DNA of 64,000 nucleotides from Agapanthus africanus (taxonomy: Eukaryota; Streptophyta; Magnoliopsida; Asparagales; Amaryllidaceae), in the NCBI GenBank assembly GCA_030015575.1, contig CM057342.1, positions 624,137,348 to 624,201,347 on the forward strand, given 5' to 3'. Below the pieces are notes generated by a model. It made no database searches. It saw only the letters and a list, made by a program, of their open reading frames with translations, and was not told the DNA's origin. Of the stretch, positions 10,951-22,060 are shown in pieces (the first letter of the stretch is position 1; every line of letters begins with the position of its first letter). The translations under genes and the position numbers were made by a program.

Positions 10951-13900
10951 CTAGCTAGATCCTTAGGCGATGCGTAGACGGAGTTAGAAGTCCGATTAAA
11001 CCGAAACCCTAACACAAATTTGCTTTCTGGACTTTTTCCAAAAATTGGGTTTTTTCTAGATTAAAAATATGCAGAAAATTCAGCAGGAAATTCTAAGAAT
11101 TACGGTGCAAAAATTACCTAATGATCTGTCTAAAGTGCGGCGGAACAGCGGCATTAGCGTGCTAATGCGGCGGTTCCGCGGCCATTTTGTCTCTTCTCCT
11201 ATTGAATTTTGCACAGTAATTCTTATTTTGCAGTGCTGGTTTTCCTGGTATATTTTTTTTCTGAACTCAAGAGTTGAGTTTTCTGGGTTGTATTGGGGAC
11301 TCGGTGTTTCGATCGGATTGTCTAATTTTGTCTATGTGGCTTTCCGGATATTTTAGAATATGTTAAAAAGTTCGACCGGATATAAATACCCAACTTTTCC
11401 CCTGTCGGGAAATTTCCAAGTGTTGGATCTTTCCGTAGTTTAACGACGTTCTAAGTAGTGCAAGTAATGCGATGGTCCCTCTAGAAGACAACAAACCTTA
11501 ACTCGATTATGTGACCGTCTTGAACTGCCTTTTGAACCTTAGGGTTTGGGGCAGTACGACGTGCCACATGTGAGGCGTTGGCTTGACACTTCTACGGCTG
11601 GACCGTTGGTACTGAGGCACGAAGTGAATGTTTTAAAACTTATTTCAAGTGTTGATCTGTTTCGGGAAAACTTGGGTGTTCGATTGTCCGATCGGAAAGT
11701 TTGACATTTTCTATTTATCCGGAATGGGATACAACATTTGGAATTCACAAACAGTTATGAGATAACTGAATGAATGTTATAAATCTAGCGGTTTAGTCTC
11801 ACTTGATCGGTTGCCACGGAATTTTGATGTGATCAAAAGTCCGTCGCAATCACGTAGCGTACGCGGATACTCGCCGGGTAAACTTAATAGATAGCCTCAC
11901 TCCATAGCCCCGACCAAGTGACTGTAGGAGAACCCCGTCGCCGAAAGCATCCGTTTGGGTGCTCGCAGTAGCGGTGTTCCGCCTTGGTGCACTTCGTCGA
12001 CGGTATCGGGGGTGCGGCCGTCTACTAAAGTTTGCGACTAGCATTCGATCATGATGTCGGGAATCTTGTTGAATTGCCCGACTAAATATTGAAAAGTGTT
12101 TTCGATAATGAGACTAAAATGCGGGGTTTATAATTGTTAGGCATGTGATGTCTAAGGAATTCATTCGATTAGGCATGCGATGTCTATGCAGGTTGCGGAT
12201 TCCAACTGTTGTAGTTTTACACTTTCTTTTCTGTGACCGTAAGTGTAATATGTGATATTGCCGGTTTCGTTGCTATATGTCAACGACAATTGGGATGCGC
12301 ATATTTACTTACGTTGATGACATGTGATGTTATGTGTTGCTGGATATGTTATATTGGATCGTCGTGTTTGAATAGCCGGGGTTTTTTATGTGAGATGAGT
12401 GTTTTTCATTTTCATTCATGTAAAAACTTGTATGTAATATTCTTTTATTGGGGCACTTCCAGGTTGCGGAAGATGTCACCTTTTGTATATTATTTACTTT
12501 TCCGCACTAGGATAGACCCAAGGAGGGGAACACAAGTAACGAGGTTCTGGAGTCCAGTGGGAGACCAACTCGAGGAGTCGAGTCCGGGTCTCCTAACTGT
12601 AGAATTGGTAGGGTTGCTTGCCGCTCTCGTAGGGGTCTAGGGGTGTGGGTTTGGCTATTCATCGCGACCGTGGAATCCGTGTTTTATACTGGCTCGTATT
12701 GAAAACACGGACGTCCTAGTATATCCAATATTTCATATGATTCTTCTGCTGCGATATCTGTGATGTGATCATGTGATATGTTCTGTGATAGATACTGTAT
12801 ATAGTATATATGATATATTATATAGACGTTACTTATGTTTTACACCCGTGCTAGCCCTGCCCTGCTCTGCCGTTAGTTACCTAACCTAACGGTGCACGAG
12901 GGGACATCGAGGCGAATGCGGATGGCATAAGTGTACGTCGTATTTATCTGTGATGTTTAGGTACTTAAATGATGGGACTTCATTAATGTGATTAATGAAA
13001 TAAAAGAAACCTAAGATGTTGTAGAATTGAATTTCAAAATTAAAACAGGTAGCTACAGTTCTTGCTTTGCACAGAGGTATATGTGATATATCCTGCACCT
13101 TATTCGATAAGGAAAGGACCGAGATCCCTTCACCGGGAGTGACTCCTTTAGCAATAACTGGCAGATGCTACACACTCGGTTTGTCTTTTGATTGCTTTTA
13201 AGAGTTTTTGCTTTGCATAGTGATATATATGATATATCCCGCACCTCATTCGACGAGGAAAGGACCGACGATCCCTTCACCGGGAGTGACTCCTTTAGCA
13301 AAACTAGAAAAGCCTCAAAAACACTCCATTTCAAAATCATTTGATTCTACAACGATATCAAGTTCATTACGCAATAGGTTTTCAGAAAAACCTATCGTAG
13401 CCCTCCGTCATTTCAGATAAGTTGTATATAGTATTTGTGCTGCATTTGTTGGCTTTCGTCAAGGTGCAGTGTGCGGTAGCTATATGCTGCTTATCTGCTG
13501 CATACGATGCGATTGGATTAGGGTAGTCGTGCGGTTTTGTTGGCTTTCGTCAAGGGTCGTGCGGGTGGGTTTAATTCAATCAAGAAATGTACGGGTTGAA
13601 CTTGACTAGCGGGCTATGGTTTGTTGGCTTTCGTCAAGGTCATAGCACGTTAGGGGCAAAATATTATCGGGAATTTCAAGTGTTGAAATTTGCAATGAGA
13701 TTGCATACCTTCTATGAGATAGTTGGATCCCGATACCCGCTGCGAGTAATTGTTACTCCTGGGAGAGTTTTACACATTACAATTAGCCGATCAAGTAGGT
13801 GTCTAGAAAGGTGTCAACGGGGTTACGCCTCTGGGAAAACGAGGTTTACATTAATTAGGTTCGTGCGAAAGCACGGGGGACCTCTCTCAAAGTACCGACA

Positions 13901-14082
13901 CTGGCCTGGCTGAAAGCTTGGCGAACTTGTAGTGTGTAATTAATCCCGGCTAGTCTTTCCTTTTAGGGTTTGAAGGAAGATTTGATAAAAACAGTGGGAG
14001 CCATCTTGATTAGATAAAATAATAACCAATCTGATCTTGCAAGAGAGCACGCAGAGTGTTTTCTTCTCTCTCTCTCCAGGTA
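10951..14082 (+). other. 5' leader of Copia A
   Basis: A long leader without credible coding frames. In order it holds the GC-rich hairpin at 11137-11182, a two-copy short hairpin (13098-13112 and 13244-13258) each followed by GATCCCTTCACCGGGAGTGA, and three copies of TTGGCTTTCGTCAAGG at 13449, 13540 and 13624. An AGTGGGAG octamer follows at 13993-14000. A pyrimidine tract ending in CAG (about 14058-14081) precedes where gag should start. The same order is found in A2 and C. Confidence 0.8.
11137..11182 (+). other. Leader hairpin of Copia A
   Basis: The 5' arm is GCGGCGGAACAGCGGCATTAG and the 3' arm its near-complement, with a four-base loop CGTG at 11158-11161. The basal GCGGAAC/GTTCCGC pairing is shared with B, A2 and C, whereas the upper arm GCATTAG/CTAATGC is specific to A. 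Confidence 0.85.
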
Positions 14083-15500
14083 GCGACCATATCACGCCTT
14101 AATCAAGATAATAATACGGAATATTGACCGAACCCGCTTGCTATATTGAGCTGGGGAACGTTGGTCCCGCTCCAACTTATAATTGTTATAAGACAGAGCA
14201 GGAAATTGGGGATTACCAGAATTCCCGTGCCGCCCAAACGAAGAGAGTGCATGCTGATGCATCATCTTCGGGTGTGTTCATTACAAAGAACTGTTTCTCA
14301 GTATCCTCGGCATCCTGGGTATATGATACCGGATCAGGATCCCAGATATGTAATCTGTTACATAGGGCTGCAAAAAGGTAGAAAAACTGAGAACGGGTGA
14401 TAAGTTTCATGAGGCAGAAAACGGGGCAAGAGTTGCAGCCAAGTCTGTTGGTCACTGTCACCTTGTATTACAAATACATTGATTCTGAACGAATGTTATT
14501 AGATACTGAACCTGATATACAAAATCATATCTATCTCTTTATTAGTAAAGAAATGATAAAATTTTGTATAGTTGGATAATGTTTTGAACATTTCCTATAT
14601 CAAAAGTTGATCGGTTCAGACACGTTATCTAAAAGCATTGATGTTCTAAATCAAACTACAGTTCTTTAGTATACGGAACACACACAAGAGGAAGAGTTCA
14701 GAAATGAACGAATCCTTCTTGAGGCATTGTAGACTAGGTCATATCAATGCGACCCGACTAGCTGAAGTTACATTTAGATGCATATTTAAATCAGTTTGAA
14801 TTTACATCTTGTGAAACTTGCCAGTCATGTCACAAAGATATAATGACACCAGCTCTGTTTAAAGGAAACAGAGAAAGAGTTGGTGAACTCTTGGGATGAT
14901 ACATGTTGATGTATAAAGGTCCCCTGTCTACATATGCCAAGACCGGTTCTTTCTACTTCATTAAATTCTCTGATGATCTCTTTTGATTCAGACATATGTT
15001 CCTGTTGAAACACAAGTCAGAACCTTTTGAGATATTCACAGAATATAAGTTAGAAGTAGAGAACCAATACGGGTAAAAGTATTATGTCCTTTGATGAGAT
15101 CAAGGAGGAGAATACTTGAGCACGAAATTCTTGGACTTTTCTAAAGGAGAATGAGATTCTCTCTCAGCATTACTCCTCCGAATACACCATAGCACGATGG
15201 TATATCGGGGCGGAGCAATTGCACCCTATTCGATATGGTGTGCTCTATGATGAGTACTACTGAGTTACCTATTTCCTTTTTTGGGAGTTATGCACTTGAG
15301 AAGCTGCATACCTATTGAATAGGGTTCAAATCAAATCAGTTGCCTACCACTTCATATTTGATATGATAAGGGAAGAGCCCATCTCTTAAGTTAGTTAAGA
15401 TTTGGGGTTGTCCAGCCTATGTCTGAAAAGCAAAACCCGGACAAGCTCGAGGCAAGGTCTGTAATGTAGAACTGGAAATGTTCCAGCTATACAAACTGCG
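14083..15500 (+). pseudogene. Copia A protease and integrase remnants, gag deleted
   Basis: Only about 150 bp separate the end of the leader from the protease, against roughly 900 bp in B, so most of gag is gone. The protease site DTGSGS is readable near 14325-14345, after a corrupted zinc-knuckle region. The pre-integrase HCRLGH motif is recognisable near 14720. Integrase blocks such as FLLKHKSEPFEIF (about 15001-15040) and GGEYLS (about 15105) appear in shifting frames with many stops. No functional protein can come from this stretch. Confidence 0.8.
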
Positions 15501-16880
15501 GCTGATGATTTGATAGAACCAAAGGATTCAATAGTCACCAACGAACCTCAGCCTCTCCGCTGATCTAGTGAGGTTCCTCACCCGCCTGAGAGATACTTCG
15601 GTTACTCTATGACAGTGGGAGCGAGGATTGCATCATGAGATGATGACCCAACTAGTTTCGAGCTGGCCATCAGGAATAAGACTCTGTAAGAATGGCTGGA
15701 TGCTTAGTGATCTGAGATGGAATCCATGTACACCAACAAAGTATGGACTTTGGTTGCTATATCTGAAGGATTAAATCCCCATCAGGAGCAAGTATATCTT
15801 GAGAAGATTACTTGGTGTAGATGGAAAAGTTGAGACTTTCAAAGCTAGACTTGTTAAAGGTTTTCGTCATCGACCAGGCGTGGATAATGATGAAACCTTT
15901 TTCCAGTGGATATGCTTAAGTCCATCCAGATCCTACTTGCCACGGCTACATACTATAACTACGATATCTGGCGGTTGGGTGCCATGACTGCTTTTCTAAA
16001 TGATGTTTTAGAAGAGAACGTCTATAAGTACACAGCCAGAGGGCTTCGTAGACAGTGGGAGCAGCGGAAACGTGTACAAGATACTTTATAGGATAAAGCA
16101 GGTATCGCGGAGTTGGAACATCTGTTTTGATGTGTTAGTCAAAGAGTTTGACATCATCAAAATGGTAGATGAACCTTGTATAAACAAAAAGGTAGTAGGG
16201 AGTATGGTGGTGATCCTCGTAGAGTACGTGGATGACATACTCCTGATAGGGAAGGAGTTTCCTATGCTATGCTCGGTCAATCTCCGCTTATCACAATCAT
16301 TCTCCATATAGGATCAAAATGATACCTCCTAAATCCTGGGTTTTGGATCTATGAGATAGATCTAATTGGATGTTAGGATTCTCACTAGTTGTAGTGAGAT
16401 AGTATCAACCGATCCTGGTGAGAATCACTGGAAGAGTTCCAGAGTGATAAGTACGACCGAGAGTCAGTCGCAGGCATTGTCTTTACCCTCAGTAAAGGGA
16501 CGGTATGTTGGAAGAGTTCCAAGCTAGATACCGTGGCTAACTAGACGATAAAGGCAGGATACATCGCTACTTGAGATGCTACCAAAGAGGCAGTCTGGAT
16601 GTATATTTGTTCATAAGATGAACTTAGTTCCTCTCATTGTGTGACAATGGAGTTGTGGCTTATGCCAAGGAACGCCCGTCCCATCAGTGATCCAGACATA
16701 TTCTAAGGCAGTATCACCTGATCATGGAGATGGTTGATCTCCAGGGTGATCGAGGTTAGGAGAGTAGACTCAGAGGATAACACGGCGGATCCACTCACGA
16801 AGGCCTATTCCCAGAGAGAGATTTTTATGGGATGGTTGAGTATGAGATACTGCAACCACTGCTACAGATGGCCCTAGTGC
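15501..16880 (+). pseudogene. Copia A reverse transcriptase and RNase H remnants
   Basis: RT fragments are readable in at least three frames. VDGKVETFKARLVKGF is near 15815-15865, MLKSIQILLATA near 15910-15945, and a frame at 16072-16311 holds a YVDDILLIG-like catalytic block (as EYVDDILLIG, near 16220-16250). RNase H traces follow to about 16750. Frameshifts and stops make the enzyme inactive. The polypurine tract after it is intact. Confidence 0.8.
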
Positions 16881-16891
16881 AAGTGGGAGAT
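16881..16891 (+). other. Polypurine tract of Copia A
   Basis: AAGTGGGAGAT directly precedes the 3' LTR. It is the plus-strand DNA primer site, and the same string precedes the 3' LTRs of C and A2. Confidence 0.9.
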
Positions 16892-19093
16892 TGTTAGTTA
16901 TATGTATGCCCTAGAGGCCATTACTGTACATAGGATGTATATTGTAGTGGATGCTGGGACATATATAGGGAGGACTTTCTTGCTCGACATGATAGTATGC
17001 TATCTGGTTGCTCTTTACCTTAACGTGTATACTGCTTGTCTCTCTGTTACATGTTGGTAAAGCCCTTAGGATGTGTACTTGACTACCTGGACTATGATGC
17101 AGATCATACTAGTGGGGACAGATAGTCTATAAGTACATCCTTCAAAGTCCCTAGTCATGGGTGTATCGAGACGGGGCATCGATATACCAGAGTAGACCAG
17201 CGTATACCTTCTCGACCCATACAGATGGGTGATGGATGATCCCATATCCATTGGTGTTTGACATCAGAGATGATATACGGGTGCTCAGTGAAGACTGGGT
17301 ACACTGGACGGAATCGCCGAGAACTCCCAGATGGTATTATACCTTACGTCAGATGGCAGTTCTCTGGTGACACTGGTACAGAGTAGTCTGTTGACCCGAG
17401 ATCGTCATAGAGTCTTGTGTGGTTCCCACTGTGTTTTGATTTCCATCTTACCACGTCCAAGAGGGCGTGCAAAACGGTGGTTTTTGGGTACAGTCCCGAA
17501 TCACATGGAGGCAATGAGTGATAGGAGGGGATTCGTCTCTCCCGGTATAGGGAGTTGATGTTGCGCTGTGTTCGATTGGCTATAACCGGAAATCCCTGGC
17601 CAGGGTTGCTGAGATTTACTGGTAAGTGTTACCTGTAGTTTCTCAAACTGTTATAGACCTCATATCGACACGACTTATCGAGCTACTGGGGTCAGACGTT
17701 TACCACCCCTAGGCGAGATACGCGACATATCAGACGACGAGACCGGACTGTACGGTAGTGTTACTGGTTGGATTCACTGGAGTGTGAGCGGGCTTGCTCG
17801 TCGATCTTCTGATCGCTCAATACCCGGGTGGCCGTTACGTTTAGCAGACCGCTTGCGGCTTGTGGGTGTTTGATATGATCTTCATCTGCTGCCGGCGTAT
17901 TGACGAGTCTTTAGAGTCCTACACAGAGGCTTCCTGGCTCAAGAGAAACGAAATAGGAGCGCATATGAGATATGTGCAGGACCGAGAATAATGCGTGTAT
18001 GTGATACCGTATTCCATTCTCGCGATGAATGTATCGATTGGTTGTATGCGATATAACCTAGTTATCGATTCAAGGATTGATTCGATAAGCCGATACATTG
18101 GATACTAGTTGGTTATATGCGATATGACCGGATCGTTAAATCAAGTGTTGATTTAATGATTTAATGTATAATTATATATTTGATATATTACTTTGCATTA
18201 ACTAGTATTGGTTCATTTTAAAGGGATTTTCTCACTTGAAGTGCACAATGTATATGTGATATACTTTTGTACACAAGTTTGTGTCATGTTTGATGATACA
18301 AGCTAACTTGAGTTTGTGTAAAGTTTAAACCATGGTTGTGTAATGGTTAGGGTTTTCTTTTTCTTTATCATTTATTTATTTTGTTTATTTATTTTGCAAA
18401 ATAAATGAATGGTGGCTTTCTTTGGATGCTAGTTGAAGCTTTATGAAGCTTTGACTTAGTGACCATATTTGTCTCATGCTTAACCCTAACCATTCCACTT
18501 AACCATGATTCATTCTCTACACTTGACCATGGTTTGATTATGATAAGTATTCATTTTTCTTTTCAATTTATATTAACTTATCATATTCATTCTTTCTTCT
18601 TCTTCTTCTTCATCACATGAAGAAAGCTTGCTACTACAATGGCAACTTGAGAAAACAAGTGAGAAATCCAATTCTAAAGTGAACCCACTTCCTATTTCTT
18701 CATCCTCTACCTCTTGCCAAGTAGTATAGGGTGTTTTCTTCACAAGTTTTATGACTTGGTGAAGTGGGAGCTTGATCTAGTGATGCCTCGACGTAGATCA
18801 TCTTCGGCATCGACATCGACGACCTAGCCCGCCCTTTTCTCCGACGAAGCCGACGCTAGAGTCCGGGATCCGATTTGGACAGCGGAGGGACTTCATCATG
18901 GAGCTGTGGAGGTGGAGAACCGGATCTACAAAGGTTGTATTTCCATTCTTTAAGTTAAATTGTTAACTAGTTGCATTGTTCGCCTAGACATCTAGTTAAC
19001 GATCCGTATTAGGGTTTCTCGGCACCCGTAAATTTTGAAATTGGCATGGTCGATGCCTTGTGAGACCTCATTAGCGTGCCTAGGAACCCTACA
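16892..19093 (+). repeat. 3' LTR of Copia A
   Basis: 2,202 bp, the same termini as the 5' LTR and about 1% different from it by eye, including one single-base indel near 18632. It is followed by the TGAAG duplication. Confidence 0.95.
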
Positions 19094-19098
19094 TGAAG

Positions 19099-19884
19099 CC
19101 CAATACACCCTGAGATAACACTGGAAACCTACCAGTATATCCCGCTTGCCCAGGCCAGGGACTACTCGTGTAATGGCTATCCTAGACACAGCGCGATGTC
19201 AACCCCCAATACCGGAAGAGACGAATCCTGTCTAACCGTCACTGCCTCCAAGTGCTTCGGGACTGCACCCAACTACTACCTGTTTGCACGACTCCTTTGA
19301 GCCATGGTAGGGTAGTAATCAAAGTACAGTGGGAACACACTCGAGGCGAAGTGACAGTGTCAAGTCAGCGGACTAAGCTGTACTCATGTCACCTGGGAAC
19401 TGATAACTGACGATAGGTATAATACCAACCGGTCAGTTCCCTACGAGTCCTGTCCAGTGTACTCGTAACTTAATGAGCACCCGCATACTATCTCCAGTAC
19501 GACGTACTAACGGCTGTGGGACAGACCGTCTCCCACACTGGGATGAGAAGCGCATGCGCTGGTCTACTCCGGAGTATCGATGCCCTGTCTCGATAGTCCT
19601 GCGACTAGGGACCTGCATAAGGATGTGCTTATAGATTACCCAGCCCCACTAGTGTGACTGCCATCACAACGCTGGTAATCAAGCAAAGATCCTAAGGGCT
19701 CCACTAATGCGTATAGGTGATATAATAAAATAAACACATGTACACATTGAAGTAGAAACAATCCAAGTAGCATACTACTATTTTGAGCAAGATTGTATAT
19801 ACAAGGTGAATATCCCAAGCTTCCATTAAGTAATATACAAACTAGTATGATACAGTAATGGCCTCTAGGGCATATACACTAACA
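19099..19884 (-). repeat. 5' LTR of Copia B, second piece
   Basis: This is the 5' part of the B LTR, ending on the plus strand at ...ATACACTAACA, which reads TGTTAGTGTATATGCCC on the minus strand. It completes the LTR interrupted by element A. Confidence 0.9.
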
Positions 19885-21829
19885 AGTGGAGACCTTAGGA
19901 TCTTTGCTTGATTACCAGCGTTGTGATGGCAGTCATACTAGTAGGGGCTGGGTAATCTATAAGCACATCCTTATGCAGGTCCCTAGTCGCAGGACTATCG
20001 AGACAGGGCATCGATACTCCGCAGTAGACTAGCGTATGCGCTTCTCATCCCAGTGTGGGAGATAGTCTGTCCCACAGCCGTCAGTACGTCGTACTTGAGA
20101 TAGTATACGGGTGCTCGTTAGGTTACGAGTACACTGGACAGGACTCGTCTGGAATTGTTGGTTGGTACTATACCTATCTTCAGTTATCAGTTCCCAGGTG
20201 ACATGAGTACAGCTTAGTCCGCTGACTTGACACTGTCACTTCGCCTCGAGTGTGTTCCCACTGTACTTTGATTACTACCCTACCACGGCTCCAAGGAGTC
20301 GTGTAAACAGGTAGTTTTTGGGTGCAGTCCCGAAGCACTTGGAGGCAGTGACGGTTAGACAGGATTCGTCTCTCCCGGTATTGGGGGTTGACATCGTGCT
20401 GTGTCTAGGAGAGCCATTACACGAGTAGTCCCTGGCCAGGGCAAGCGAGATATACTGGTAGGTTTCCAGTGTTAACTCAGGGTGTTCTGGGCTTCACTCC
20501 GACACGACTTGTACCGCTATTAGGGGACTGACGTTTACCGCCCCTAGGCCCGCCATGCGATGTATCAGACGAACAGACCGGACTATACGGAGATTGTCAC
20601 GTTCAGGCTCAGTAGGAGTTCAGATGGGTTTCACCTCGTCAGTCTTCTTGTCGGCATCTACCTGGGGACCGTTACGCACAGCTAGTGCCGCTTGCGATCT
20701 GTGGTTAAACCCACTGCCAGCGTAGTGTCGAGTCTTTAGAGTCCCACACAGAAAGCTACTCGCCTTTAGGCAAAAGAGTAGAGGTCGCATGGTTTTGCGA
20801 CAGGGTTCGGTCACATCCGTGCACTTGTGCACGTTTGGTGTCCGGACAGTTAACACTAGCGGGCTTTGGTTTAAGCCAGATCCTAGTGTACGTTTTGGGA
20901 TTGGTTTTATCTCGTTTGTATTCATGTTCCTCGGAAAGCGGATGCGGGTGTGTATGCACAGTTGACAGAAAGACAGAGGCAGAGGATTCTCATTGGGGTT
21001 GTTGACTGTTGACCATTGACTTTTTGCTAAACCCTAATGAGAATAAGAAATATGATTAGCAATAATATTAATTAAGTATTATAGTGATATGGTTGTTGAG
21101 GGGTTGACTTTGTTGACTTGTTGACTTGGTTGACCGGTTGACTAGGTTGGACTAGTTGACTATTATCATTACAATGGTTGTCATTTCATGCAAAGACTTT
21201 TGCTTGCTTATTGTGCTTTGCAAAATGAGTGCATGAAATGATAATGCCACTTGATATGATATGAACCATCACATAATACTCAATTATTATTATTGTTATT
21301 ATTATTATTATTCTTTTTGGATTATGAGAGAGAGGTTGAGAAAAGTCTTGCTCATTCTTGGATTTGCTTTCTCTCTCTTGAGCTCTCTCATTCTCAAGCT
21401 CTCCCTCTTCCTCTTGCTCTCTCTAGCTCAAGGCAAACCATTCTCATGTGTTGAGACTCATTGCCTTAGAGATAAAAAGACACCAAAATAATCCTCTACT
21501 CATTCTAGTTCACAAGGCCTAGCAAGCCAAGTGTTCTAGTTTCTTCAAAGTTCGAAGAAGAAGCCAAAGGTAGAAGCTTTCAGATGGATCCATCTTCGGC
21601 GCAAGGAGACGACGAGGTGAGGCCGATCCGTACACCGGAAAGAGTGGAAGATGAAGGAGTTCAAGAAAGGTATAGCCCCCTAACCGAGTAGGTAAAACTC
21701 TAGTTAGGTTGTTAGTTAGTTGTTTAACAAAGATCCGTATTTTGAGTACATGTTACCACCCTCTTCAAAATCGTTTTTTATCACTTCCGCAACCCCGTAA
21801 GTACCGGGGAAGGGTAGCATGGACTTACA
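19885..21829 (+). repeat. Older B-family LTR (B'), missing its first ~230 bp here
   Basis: This plus-strand LTR matches the B LTR in inverted orientation. It starts at the equivalent of about base 230 and ends at GGACTTACA (21829). No primer binding site follows, so it is a solo LTR or a 3' LTR. The missing first 230 bp probably lie beyond the left end of element B, which would mean that B inserted into this LTR. A GT-rich stretch with repeated GTTGAC units (21110-21170) and a short ATT microsatellite (21283-21312) occur within it. Confidence 0.85.
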
Positions 21830-22060
21830 GATCTGACCCCTGCTCCCCGTGAAGACTCAGGCTCAACTAGAGGGTCCCTAGAACCTACTCCTACGGCATC
21901 TACAGATTCTACGAAAGAAGACATCTAACTTGAAGAAGAGAGATCCTCGGGATATGAAAGCAGAAGAAAGAAGACGAGCGCCGAACAACCAGGACTTAGA
22001 GTCAGGAAATATGAAGGGGTAGGGGCCTTAGAGTAGGCCCCACCCCTATTTATCACTGCA
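21830..22060. other. Unassigned flank of the B' LTR
   Basis: About 230 bp after the LTR end, without a convincing ORF or a known motif. It includes purine-rich GAAGAAGA runs and may be a remnant of the end of a retrotransposon internal region. Confidence 0.4.

Larger units (their letters stand above)
8737..19093 (+). mobile_element. Copia LTR retrotransposon A, complete but decayed
   Basis: Both LTRs (2,201 and 2,202 bp), the primer binding site, the polypurine tract and a 5-bp target duplication are present. The interior is 5,954 bp and holds a 3.1 kb leader and broken remnants of protease, integrase, RT and RNase H. Gag is nearly all missing. The LTRs differ at roughly 25 positions by eye (about 1%), so the insertion is fairly recent, yet the coding part is full of stops and frameshifts. 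It most likely moved using proteins supplied by another element. Confidence 0.92.
1..19884 (-). mobile_element. Copia LTR retrotransposon B, partial, split by nested insertions
   Basis: Read on the minus strand, the order is 5' LTR (19884 down to 7371, interrupted by element A), primer binding site, 2.1 kb leader, gag, protease, integrase and RT. The element leaves the window at position 1 before RNase H and the 3' LTR. Integrase before RT is the Copia order. Gag, protease and integrase lie in one frame once the solo LTR at 1678-3915 and one copy of its 5-bp target duplication are removed: 2,243 bp are lost, which joins the gag frame to the integrase frame. The LTR length, leader length and tRNA-Met priming resemble the Tork/Angela group, but that lineage call is inference. 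The second LTR is outside the window, so the age cannot be estimated here. Confidence 0.9.

Noticed and set aside
21110-21170. Regulatory GTTGAC repeat (W-box-like clusters, also 8040-8105)
   Set aside because: TTGAC-rich runs occur in both B LTR copies and look like simple repeat expansion; no basis for calling a functional site.
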